A program made the position numbers and the translations under genes. The notes under the pieces were generated by a model. That model did not search any database. It had not been told where the DNA came from and saw only the letters and a program-made list of their open reading frames with translations. A DNA stretch of 64,000 bases, taken from positions 32,187,648 to 32,251,647 of the forward strand of contig NC_092673.1 of the NCBI RefSeq assembly GCF_964355755.1, read 5' to 3'. Below are positions 20,606 through 42,700 of this stretch, in pieces (position 1 is the stretch's first letter; each line of letters opens with the position of its first letter). The DNA is from Antedon mediterranea. Its lineage: Eukaryota; Echinodermata; Crinoidea; Comatulida; Antedonidae.

Positions 20606-22887
20606 TCTGCAACGTATCTGTTGACTTCTAAAGATTCAACCAATCAGAACACAGAGATTTTGTCAAAATTGTGTTAAGCAGACGATAAGAATGGAAGTGT
20701 GAAGGCTCAGCTACTCACTCAGCAGATACACTGAGATATTTATTTGATTATTAATTTGATGAAAATTATTGTTATATGGACTGTGAAGTGACCAGAGTAG
20801 ATAACTAAAAGCGTAGGCACACACTACCGACCATCACCGCCAAAACCTGGATCAGAAGGTATGTTTATAAAGCTAGCTAGGCCTAGGGTATATCAAGTTG
20901 ATTGATTGCTAGATTAATGGATGGGACATGAGGTCATCGTGCATCATGCAGGGGGATCCCATGCAGGTAGACCTCCTCGGATAATTATATGTATAATTAT
21001 GATCATACATTTTATAATGAACGCCTTCATTCTGATTCTGTCAAATGTATGATAATCAATACTTCTTGCATTTACACAGACCTCTATGTACATTTAATAT
21101 ATAGAATATTATTTTATCAGTAGGACAAACAAACAATAAGTTTTGTAAACGTTATTCTTAGCCAGCTCTGCAGCCTGATGTGCTAGATTTTTAATATAGC
21201 GCCCTCTATTTTTAGTTGGTATATATTTCTCTATTGATTGATCACAGTCTCAAAATAAAACAGCAATGCTTTTTTACAGATAGAGCAGCAATAATTTTCC
21301 AAAAAAATTACATTACATTACTGGATTTAGAAAGAAATTTTGGAAAATATGTATATACCATTTAATCCTCTTTCCATTATTTATTTACATTTACATTTCT
21401 TTATAAAACAACAGTATTATTGTATGTTTTATGTTTACTGTATTTTTTTCTATATCTGCCAAATACAACTGAACACACTTATCAACCATGGCATTATGTT
21501 GATCAATGATATCCATGAGTTTTCCAAAAACAAAAAAAAACAAACTGAAGCAATTTCTTTAGTCTATTATTTTATTCAATGCAGTGATTTTATCTTAAGA
21601 ATCTTAACTAAAAACCTACTCAAGCACACCCAACATAGCTCTACATAGCTATAAATAAATAACATTTTATCTTCTTTTAATATCTATTAACAATTTGATT
21701 GATAACTTTCTCAATATCAACAGAAACTATATAGCATAAAATACTTGCAATATATACAAAACATTTTACAAGAGAACACGTCACGTGTGTCTCTTAATAT
21801 TGCACAAGTATGCGTCTTGCAGTACAAATTTATATCTTGTAATGCATTTTCGAGGGCGCATATCATTACCAGTGCCACTGGCATCTGTGGATACCCTCAT
21901 AGTAGAGTACTTTATCACTGACTTGAATACATGGGCAACAAAGATTAAATTGATACATTTGTAGCATAAATACAGAAGGTGGGACATCCAAAAATTACTA
22001 TAATGACCTTCTCATCAAAATTAATGTCTCTCATTGTTTTGCTATGTCAACATAATGTCAATGACAGCAAAATGTCCCCAATAATTGGGGTAGCTATGCA
22101 AACAAGTGACAAGTATAATAGGTTACACACCCACAAAGAGTGGCCAAGAAAATTAAAATAACATGCTACATATATGGTATGCTGTATGTATTAAATAATA
22201 TGTATACATAACTTTACTATTGTATTTATACTGTAGTGCTAACATTTGTTAATGAATTATTCTCAAATTTTAGAAGTTCAACCATGAGCGCACAAGAATT
22301 ATTGATTAATTATAGGCCTATAGTTAGAATAGAGTACTACAGTTTCTGGGGACACATTATATTACTAGTAGCAAAACAAAGAGAAAACAATATTACTAAC
22401 ACTACCCCTATAGGAAAAGCTTATAATTTTGAATGAAGGTGCTCAAACTACGGACATATTTGTATAGTTAAAAAAACAATGAATTACATATACAGTAGTA
22501 AGATGCAGCATTGATAATGACAAAGCTTGCATCAGAAGAATTATAATAATACCGTAATACCCAGAAGAAATGTAAAAGATATAAAAAGACTTTCATCATA
22601 CAGTAACTCTTTGGCAGTAACATACTTCAACCTCATGGCCTTGCAGCAACACAAGTGCACGTCGTTATTTAACAATTATTATATTTATAACTGTTTTAGT
22701 GCCAAGTTACTTTTAAAACAATGTTTCCATTAAATAGAAAAAAAAATTGCATAAACCCTGTAATATAAAGAAATGATGGATGCAGCAGAATTAGGCCTAG
22801 AATGTTAGTTAGTTCGCATAGACAATTATTGAAAGATTCAATGAATACATTTCATTAGAATGTGTCTTTAGAATTCAGGAGGCATCC
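20606..22887. other. Intergenic region between convergent DROSHA and WDR47
   Basis: No protein gene recognised. At 20606-20860 the sequence looks like a noncoding first exon: it has a CCAAT-type motif (caaccaatcagaa, about 20637-20649) and a strong donor, atcagaag followed by gtatgt, at about 20860. No downstream exon was found. The remainder is AT-rich and includes the WDR47 3' UTR on the minus strand. Confidence 0.35.
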
Positions 22888-32160
<9,273 letters not shown>

Positions 32161-32241
32161 TTTGTCTGTAGATGTGGTCAAACCAACTGGATACAGTAGT
32201 TAAAATTCAAATAGTATTTACTCAATCCACTGAAACAGCAT
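32161..32241 (-). promoter_or_regulatory. wdr47: WDR47 5' UTR segment with an 8-codon upstream ORF
   Basis: Upstream of the WDR47 ATG a strong acceptor (tttctttcag on the minus strand) ends at 32242, so the first coding exon probably begins at 32241. Its first three bases are ATG, opening a short uORF (MLFQWIE, stop at 32220-32218) ahead of the main start. A possible noncoding first exon with donor AAAG followed by GTAAAT lies at about 33181-33290. Both splice proposals are read from sequence only. Confidence 0.4.
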
Positions 32242-33717
32242 CTGAAAGAAAAAAACACCAATCATTTATATTGATTTTGGAAGATAACATAAAAGGTTAT
32301 TTATCTATAGTGATGCAGTAGATTTCAATAATATGGCATTAGACAGTGCGCAAATGTTAATGGAAATTTATGATTTAAATACTGTAATGAATGCCTTAAT
32401 AGATATCTAGATCATGTACAATACTTACTTTAACGTAGACTAGACTACTGCACAGTACAATTATCAGATTAAAAACAATTCTGAACATGTACCAATACAA
32501 AATTGCAGTGTGAATATTTTATGGTATAAATTATGAAATTATTTTTCTGAATCTATGTAACATATTATTTATGACTGAGTAAAGGTTTGGTAACAGCTTT
32601 CGGCTCATATTGCTTGTTCATGCATGAAACTTTTACAGTTAATATTTTACAGAACATTGCATTTTGTTAAAAGTCCAAAGGTTAAATAAAGATTTGTCTA
32701 GTGTAAAAATATTTATATATATAGACCATTTTTACCACCATGTAACATTCATTGTTCAAAATGGGATAGGCCTAGGCCTAGCCTCTAACTAGTAGGCTAG
32801 AGTCCCACAAAAAAAAATGGTTGAGATTTATTTTTGATAAACAAATTTGATAAATGAACAAATTGTTCATTTAGTTTACAGGTTAGATCTAGAAATGGTG
32901 GGCCTACTGTACCTAGGTAGGCCTAGTGCAAAATGATTAGGCCTAGGCACGATAGTCTAGGAGCAACCACAGCCGGAGGAAAGGGACACCACCCCCTCTC
33001 TAATTATATTTTAAAATAGGCTGCGCCTAGCTAGGCTAGGCCTCGCATGATTAAAACATGACATGATTTGCTAGCCTAACTACGCTAAGTAGATTTCTAG
33101 CAGTAGATAGAGGCGTAGGCTAGCATAACAACAGAACTGCACTGGTAAAAAAAACAAAATAATACAATAAACTAATTTACCTTTACATTTTAAAGCAGAT
33201 GTTTAGTACGGATTTTTCCGTTCAATTTTCAATTTTAATTTTTGAGTCATCAAAATTTAACCTTTGACATTGTGCTGCGTGTTAAAACAAGATTATAAAA
33301 AATGGTCCAATAAAGATTGGAATTAATAGCCAAAATTCTTGATATTAATAATACACAAAAATAAAGGTTTAATTGATTTTTTTAATTTTTTTTTTGTAAA
33401 TAAAAGTACAACCACCAAGTATGAAATAATAATTGTCTATACAAAATATCTATTCATTTTTAAAGGCCATCAAAAAGTGGGAGGGCAATTTTCACGCCGC
33501 CCACCACTCTTCTTTTCTTCTCGGCGGATCATACGTCAACTAATGAGCAAACAGACTTTCGTTTCTTTGTTTTCGTCTGTTATTACTCGCCGGATTTCCC
33601 TGTATTTTTTCATGTTTCCTTAAATATGACATGAGCTAATGGTTTGTAAATATTAGGACACCTTGTTCACGGTTTTTGATTCATTTACACAAGTTGTTTT
33701 AGTGGATTATATCAGTC
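32242..33717. promoter_or_regulatory. Divergent WDR47/STX6 intergenic region
   Basis: The two genes are head-to-head, with start codons 1.56 kb apart, so the promoters share this interval. It contains clustered TAGGCC palindromes at about 32760-33120; more lie in STX6 intron 1 at 33815-34110. No TATA or initiator can be assigned with confidence. The 94-codon ORF at 33339-33623 has no recognisable product and probably overlaps STX6 leader sequence. Confidence 0.4.
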
Positions 33718-36700
33718 ATGTCGGTTGAAGACCCATTCTTTGTTGTCAAAGAGTAAGTAATTCGTCTCAGCTTTCAATCAATCTCTTCTTTCAATCAATC
33801 TCTTGTCACTTGAGCTAGGCTGTTAGCTAGGCCTGAGTATCATAAAATAAGAAGTTATTTTCTAGGCGGATAAAATTATCCCGGCCCTCTGTTCACTCAT
33901 ACATAGTGATCTTGCGCAAGGCCTAGAGTAGTGGAGTATGCTTTTATGATATTTATTAATAAATGACACTCACTAGTAGGTACTAGTAGTAGTCCTACTA
34001 CTACTAGCTAGGCCTAGGCTAGTAGTAGTAAGCTAGGCCTAGCTAGCGGTAGCCTAGTATATTAGTAATAGGCCTATCTGCTAGGCTAGTAGTAGTAGTA
34101 GGCTAGGCCGACTTATAAACAATTTAATGAAAAACACTGGCATTAGGTACGCCTTCGATTTAAGTTCCAGCTTAATATTTTAGAATATAATTATAATGAA
34201 TGAATAATACAGTAGGCATATTTCTGTTTGTTTCCTTTTTTTGACACATTATTTGCTATTGCTAATTTAAAGGGAATTGAGGAAAAGGCCAAGGATTTGA
34301 TTTTGAGCATTTTTAGATTTTCAATTCTTTGAAAAAACTTTATTGAAGGTTGTCAATCACTGAGAAAACAATGTTAGTTTTAATTTGTTTACAGAGAAGT
34401 TGAAAAAGCAGTAAACAATTCAGAAACACTTTATCAGAGATGGTCAGAAGTTTTAGAAGATCCCGAATCTGTTAGTAAGGAGGAATATGATTGGACAACA
34501 AATGAGTTGAGGAATAGTCTACGTAGTATAGAGTGGGACTTAGAAGATCTTGAAGAAACAATTGATATCCTTGATTAATACTGGCACTGATGTTTGCTGG
34601 TTAACATGCTTCTTTACTGTAACAATCCAAGAGTCCTTTTGGTTTCGAATCTTGGCCCTCTCAAACACTCCTACTTTATTTTTTTCACAGCAAACAACTT
34701 AAAGATGTATTGTCCCTTGAAACACAAAAAATGAAAAAAAAATATATTCTAAATTTAAATTAGCCATATCAAAGTAATATTAAAGTTATTCACTTTAAGT
34801 CGAAAAATCGAGCCAAAAACAACAAGTTTACGTAATTAACAGGTAAATTAATTAGATTACATTTCGTCTGGGAAATCGTCGCAAGCGAAAGTAAACAAAG
34901 ATTTCATGAAAGTTATTAACTATTATGATACTTCAAAATGACCCCCTTTTTTCAAAATTTAAAAAAAAATTTTTTTTGAGAATTAGTCAAAGGGACAATA
35001 GGGTACATCTTTAAGCGAAACCTCATATAAGACTTGGTTTACAAAAAGCATGGGTTTCCCAACCTAAAAGTGATTGAAAAGATGTGTGCTTATTGTTGGA
35101 TGGTGTCTAAAAATAAAAAAATATATATTTGGATTTTGCTTTCTATTAATTTATAAATAAAGCTAATTAGAAAAATTAGATACCAACCTAAAAATTACAT
35201 TAATAATAATATCACCTAAATAAAATAATTTTTTCAATTCCATTTAATCAAAGAAGTGTACCTAAAGTTTTGATATAATCATTGCTTGTTAATTCTCAGA
35301 AATTGCCTTGTGTGGTTTTTTCATTGTTTTGAACATTTTTATGAATGTTTTTAATCGAAAAACAAGTGATATTGAATAGCTTTTATTTCTATTAATCAGT
35401 AATCATGAGATCTTTTTATAACTTGAGTTAAGTGCCTCCACCTGGCTAACCATTAAATTAAACGTCACTAAATCACCTTGCTTTTACATTCAATATTGTT
35501 CATTTTTTGGTTCATAGGATTCTCAACTATTGGGGTCATGCAGGGCATGTGTCACTTTGTCTAACTGTATAAATAGCATGTGATTAGTATAGAATTTAAA
35601 TTCACTTTTATAAATTTGTAAATACTGTACCCGCAGCATAAATTGTGTTAAAAATGTGTGCATTTAAAAATATACTCTTTAAAATAATTTTACATTGATT
35701 TACATATATATTACATACAGGTAAACAGTAGGTACTGTAATGTAATGGAGGTATCCTCCATAGTACTGTGTCAGTAAAATAAATAATGGATAAATTTCTT
35801 TAACATATTTGTTTTACGAATTGTGGAGGCAAACCCACGCAAGTTTAAAATTGACAGTTTAGACCTTGATGAACGGCGGTTATTTGTTGAGAATACAAAG
35901 AAACGTGTAAAAGAGATGAAAGAACACATGTCCAGTGCGAAGACCAAATCAAAAGAAGAAAGCAGAGGAAGACAGGTATGAAAAATGTATTGCATTTAAG
36001 TTTTTACTAAAATTTGTCTTCCTTAAAAAAAGATTACAGAAGAGAAAAGAATGACCTTTGACCTAAACAGTAGCATAGACTTGATACAAAGCACTGTTTA
36101 CTTCCAGTCACAATTTAAACATTGTAATTGTAATTCTCAGGTTTACTGTATCTTGTCCAGACAGTGCATATATTACTGTATATTATAAATGAACTTATAT
36201 TTATTTATATCTTTCAGTTTTTAATGAATAATGGGCCAAGCAAAGGATTAGGAAAGTACTCGCGGTTAGACAATGAAATCGAAAACTCAAATCAAAATTT
36301 TATTGAAAATTCCAGGCAGCAACAAGAGGTAAGAATAATATGAATAATTGATGATATGCAATTCTTCCAATCATATAACTCTATTTGATGTACAGTGTAA
36401 GATAAAGATTGTATGTACAGTATGTGCCAAAATCAAGTAATGAAAAGATTACTGTATGCTCATAAAACGATTCCTGATATTCCTTATCATTAGTTTTTTT
36501 TTTTCTGCTTCTGAGATAAGAAAAAATGCACAGGTATAGACTAGTAATAATTATGGATACCTATTGATAACACGATTTCTACTACAGTACAGTAATACTC
36601 ATAATCAATATAGACACTGTTTTTATTACTGTATTATTGTGGCACTGTCCTTGACTTTCTATCAAGTACTTCTTGAATCCTATGTGTATACAAAGTTGTA

Positions 36701-39700
36701 TAAAGATTAAAGAGATATCAAAATATAAGCCTCTTGAAATTTTCCCACATATGATACATGTGTGCATTGATTTATCTCTGTAATATATATGTTAATGTTT
36801 ATTTCAAAACAATTATTTTGTTAACACGGTATTTTAAAGTACTACAATTTATTCCAATTAGTATCAAGAGATTATCCTGTGTTTGTCAGGGTTACCTTGG
36901 ATACATATCATTTTGGTTTTACAACAGGCATTTTAAACTTCAATACTGTATCCAGTAAACCCACCAAATTATTCATCTCTTTCTAACTGCACACTGTTGA
37001 AAAACTCAAATGTACTGTACTAGGTTTTACTACTATCTACCTAGTCCATTTTGTTGTTATCAAAATTCTGTCTTAAAAATGCCAATTATCCACAGCACAT
37101 ATGTTATTAATATCCATAAGGTAATTTAGTATTAGGAACAAGGTCAACATTATGACAGATGTGGTGACCCTTTCCCTACCACTGAGAAGTCTTTAGCTCA
37201 AATAACAAAATGTACAGTATTCATACACCACAGCTTTAATTCTCCTGTTTCCAAGTTTCAATTATTTTGCTAACTTTAATTTCTACTTTTCATAAAATTT
37301 GTTATGATACTTTTACCGTATTGTAACAAGCATTTTATTTTTCACAAAATTATAATCAAAAACAATTTTTAATTGAATTACAGTAACTTTGAAAGAAGTA
37401 AGTCAAAACAACTTTATACATAATATTAATATGTTTATTTATAAAAATACAAGTAAAATATAATATGTGTTAAAGTAATTTATAGATATAATTGCTGTAA
37501 GCAAGCAATATTTTAGAATTAAATTATTAAAACTTAAATCTGGTTGAATAAATTATATAGTTTAAAATACTGTTATTTGTTTACTGTACAGGTAGTACAA
37601 GATTATATAGAAAAATTCCTCCTTAAGTACTGTACAGTACTGTAGATCCAATAATTAATAAAGTTTTTACTGTCGAAATTATGTAAAGCTCTCTATCTTA
37701 TCTATAAAACTTTTGCTTTATTAAATAAACTTAACAGTAAATCTGTTTATATTAGTATTCTTACCCACTGTTGTCGACTTGATGAGCTGTGTACAGTATT
37801 CTATGAATACAGTGGGTAATAAAATGTACAATACTAGACAACCTACTTTCAATGGCCATTTAAAACCATTTATTGAAAAAAATCTGAATGAGTCATTTCT
37901 TAATAGATCATTCAGTCTATTATTACCATTGTTGTATATTATAGAAATGTGTATTATTAATGCCGCCGCATTTAAAGCTCTGTCTACACTAGGATAATAT
38001 GGTAGTGATATGCCCAAATATGGTAGTGATATGCCCAAATATGGTAGTGATATGCCCAAATATGGTAGTGATATGCCCAAATATGGTAGTGATCTATGGT
38101 ATAGCCAGAGAGATATAAGTTTAGTATTGTCTACAGTATAGTACGCAACATCACAGCATATGGTAATAATCAAATATTGTAATTGCATTGAGAGTATAAA
38201 TTGAACAAAACCAATATTGTATTGTGTGGTAAGTTTACATAATTCACAACATAGAATAATCAAATACTTTTAAATACAGTAAAGAGACTAGGATTTAATA
38301 TTCCACACTGCTTGTAATGTTGTGCAAAAAATAAAGATAATTAATATCAATTAATAAGTACAGTAGATCCAGGAGGAAGCGTCACATCCTTTTCCATTTG
38401 GCACTGACAGATAAAATGACATTAACTACATTTTGATATCTATAATTAACAACAGGATATTACTGTAATACTGTCAACTCTCCCAATATCGGAAAACCTT
38501 TGGGCTGGCTAAATAATGGTTTTCCAGAAAGTCTGGTATTCGGAATGTGTTTTTAATGGTAAAAAGTCTGGCGTTCCTGGTTTTCAGAGAGACTGGTAAT
38601 TTGGAGAGTCGTCTATTATATGTTAGCATTCACCTGTTTTAAAAATCCTGGATCAGCCCCTAAATTTAAAATGGTAATGAAATCATGAAAATTATAACCC
38701 AACCAAGACTTTGGAACAATTCTGCTTGAAATTCAGGTCCTAAGAGTTGAATGGTGCGAATATTGCATGACTTGAAAGATTGACTGTTCTATTGAAAATA
38801 CCCAGTAGGCCTACTATTAGGCTATAATGGGGCTTTCTTTCAAGTAATGTTCCTGTCCAATTGGTTAGCAATTCCACAGGAAACATTTTACAAGATGGGA
38901 GCATAGTTCAGAGAAACAACAATTGACAGAATTGTAACAACATGTTTGCCTAAAATAGAAATGAATTATACAGTACAAATAAGCTACTGTAATACATTAG
39001 TTTTCTTTGCTATGTTTCTCAAAGACATTGTGTACTACTGTGTATTGTTACCCTAAAATAACATGATGTTAGGAAGTTTTGTGATTTTGCAATGTTTTTA
39101 TTTTTTTGTATGACCTTTTATTTACTATCGCTGGCATTGTATCTGTATGTCCACATAAGATAAGCTATGAAATAATTTCTTATAAGTTAGAGTAATTATA
39201 TTGTCATTCACAATTATGTACACTGTATACTTTACCATTACTGTATGTAATAATATATATTTAATGTTCTTTGCCTGATTTGTTTATATTCCTGTCCACC
39301 CAGGCAGCACTTGCCAGCTTTATAAATTATACTCTGACGTTATCCAAATTCCTTCACTTGCACTGATGAAGGGCTAGTGTTGCCCGAAAGCTCTGCTAAC
39401 TTTTCTGGCTGTTTACTTTATCGTTTTGATTTAGCTTTTCGCTTTTTATTTTTGTATCTCCATTGAGATCCAGCCACTGATACCCACAGCATTGTCATTT
39501 TTTTTAGTAATTTGCCTTTGGATTTATATATATATAATATATATTCAAACACAACAGGCAAAGAACATTAATTCTAAACCGCCCGGTGATATACTGGGTG
39601 GTTATTCAAGTTATATAGGCTTTACTGATATTTTCAGTACATTACATGCCACTTTAAAACTCCATATGGTGTAAAAAAGAACAAAACTAGATATTATTAC

Positions 39701-42700
39701 AATGTAAAAAATGTATACACATATTTTAAACTTTAATTTCCCAGCTTTTGCATTGCACCTTGGATCCTCTTATGCATTTATGTGCATTTTTATAGACTTG
39801 TTGTGGTACAGTATGTCAAACTTTAAAATGTCATGACCTTGGCACAGTAAAAAGTAAAATTGGTCATGTTGTGAACATAAATTATGTTTTTATGATTTGT
39901 CAAATTCCAGTTGTAATATAATCCTGTGTCTTGTTTTTCATTTTCATAAATTATTTGTTGCCAATATTATATACATTATATTTTGTTTTTCAGTTAATTA
40001 TGGAATCCCAAAATGATCAGCTCGACCAAGTTGTAGATAGTGTTGGTGTGTTACGTCATATGGGACAAGCAATAGGCACAGAACTAGACGAACAAGCAGT
40101 GTAAGTAGGCCTGCTGATGAGGCCAATTATTTCTCGTTTTTAAAATGTCCTGCAATAAGCTCTGTCTACACTATCAAACAAATTGTGATGTGCCCAAATA
40201 TGGTAGTGATATTCCACAAATATGGTAGTGATATAACATCCAGGGAATAATTTCGCCAGTGTAGCATAGCAAAAAGCTATACAAAACAACCTTTTTGCTA
40301 CACATTTCTACAATTGTGTAGCAAAAAATACAATACAAAACTATGTTTCTTGACTAAAAAATCAGTTTGATTAGCAATTTTGCTAAACAAAATTTTCAAA
40401 TGAAATTTTTCCCTGACATCACCATGTCCATATATGGGCACATCACATTTTTTTGTCACATGAAGTTTGATAGTGTAGACAGAGCATTTGCCACTCTTAA
40501 GCTCTGTCTATAGTATCAAACTTTATGTGACAAAACAATGTGATGTGCCCATATATAGACATGATGATGTCATATCACTACCATATATAGCCACATCACA
40601 CTTTTTTTGTCAAACTAGTTTGATAGTGTAGACAGAGCTTTACGATTGGAAGCAGGATGTAGGGTCTTTCATCCTTGTATTAAATATGTACAGTACCACC
40701 TGGATCTATAGTATTTATTTATTTCAACAATATTTTATGATTTAACTGATAATGGAACAATTAAATAAAATTAAAATAATACAATCATCTCCTTTAGTAT
40801 AAAAAAATGAAGAAATGTTTATTTAAAACCACGGGTTATTGTACAATACACTAATTTGTCCATGGAGAACACCCTCAAATTTTCAGCCTATTCTTAACTC
40901 TGTCTACACTATCTATGTGACGACAAAAAAAAGTATTTGGGCGCATGAAAACGATGATGTCATACCAATACCATATGTGGGCACATCAAACTAGTTTGAT
41001 AGTGTAGACAGTGCTTAACTTTCCTTTTTATGCTATTATTATGGCTTTACATTGCAATAGAATATGCCATATTGCTGTTTTCATAATACAGTACACTATT
41101 AGTAAAGCTTCTCATTAAATTGCTATGCTGTCTAACTCACACAGGTTATTAAAGTTCAGTGATCATTTCCTGTTATTTCAGGCGCAATAGTCTACCCACA
41201 ACCATGCCATGCTAATCATTTGTTGTCCCATTGTTATTTTACATTCAATTCAGTTTATAATAGTCTAACCACTCCTTCATGACAGTTTCCATTTATGATG
41301 AATTTTTTGTTGCATATTATAAAAGCTTAATAATATTTTCTACTGTTTTTTTAAAACTAAAATTTAGCATGATACTCCTCCATTGATTTAAAATTAAAAA
41401 TTATAATTATTTTAACAATTGAACAAAATATGACAAAAATTATTTTCAAAATCATTGATCTTTGTAGTATGTTGGATGACTTTTCTGCTGAATTAGAAAA
41501 CACAGATTCCAAACTTGACTCAGTTATGAAAAAGATGGCGAAGGTTACTAGAATGTCAAATGGTAAGTATTTATTCCATCTTGCAGACAGTTTTAAGAAA
41601 CTGTACACCTCTTATCATGTGTCTAATGAAACTATTATCTTGTCTGTTTTTTTTAATCAATTAATCATGATATCCAATAAATCGTTTGAAAAAAACAGCC
41701 ATTTTACTGTCCTCATAATAATGTTCAAAAAATAAATATGTATTTCATGTTTTATTATATAAATAATACAATATTAGATATTCAATTCAACTTTATTTAT
41801 TCATGGAGGAGCAGATCAACTCGTCGTTGTTTCCTGGGGCTGTGCATATACAACAATATAATTTTAACAATTAATTAAATATGTACAGTGTAAAATTATA
41901 AAAATGTTTAACTTTAGTAAATTCTCAGTAGACCAAACAACAGTAATACTGTATATTACATTGTTAAAAGTGTGGCAGAAAAATGCTTTAAAAAAACATG
42001 CGGCATACTGTAGGCCTACTGTAACATTATATGTGTGTTTTGGAATAAATGAAGTGGCATTTTGTATTGTGAAAAACAGTCTGTAACCTGTCCTTTAATT
42101 CTACAGGATGGGTTGCAGACCATCAATTATTATACTCCATCAATCTGCAGATGACATTGCATGTTACACAACATCTTCACATCAACATGTTTTCAGCCTT
42201 ACTAAGGCACATTGTTTAGTTTGGCAATTAGATGAACTGTCCAGCATAATTAACTGTAATATCTTTTGACATTTACATGTTTTGTAACATGTTATGTTTA
42301 AGTCTTTATAACCTTACAGTAGCAAGGCATATTGTTTAGTTTGTTAATTAGGTGGACTGAGTCCAGAATAATCAAATCTAACAACTTCTGACATCTTATC
42401 TGACATCTTACATTACATATTTTTCGACATCTTATCAATGCATTAATCAGAATGTTGTTATACATCCTACTGTACCATTTAGCTCATTAATTACTGTCAT
42501 TCAGGGTTGTAAATGCTCATTAGGGAGACACGACAATAGCCAGCTAATTAGAAACGCTATCGTTAATTTTTGTAAAGTTCATTGTTACAACTAAAAAACA
42601 TTTTGTCATAGTTTTTAATGACGTTAACTAAAATGTAAATATTATATCATGGTATGTATAATACAATAGAACACTTCTTTGGGACATCCCTATTAAGGGG

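Noticed and set aside
21340-21648. 102-codon plus-strand ORF between DROSHA and WDR47
   Set aside because: Phe/Tyr/Ile-rich translation of AT-rich DNA with no recognisable domain or splice context.
37721-38263. 180-codon minus-strand ORF with SLPYLGI repeats
   Set aside because: The repeat part is the tandem expansion inside a MITE, in a STX6 intron; no domain is visible.
41430-41735. 101-codon plus-strand ORF as a separate gene
   Set aside because: It contains STX6 exon 6 (41468-41562) read through into the intron; the good GTAAGT donor at 41563 ends the exon.
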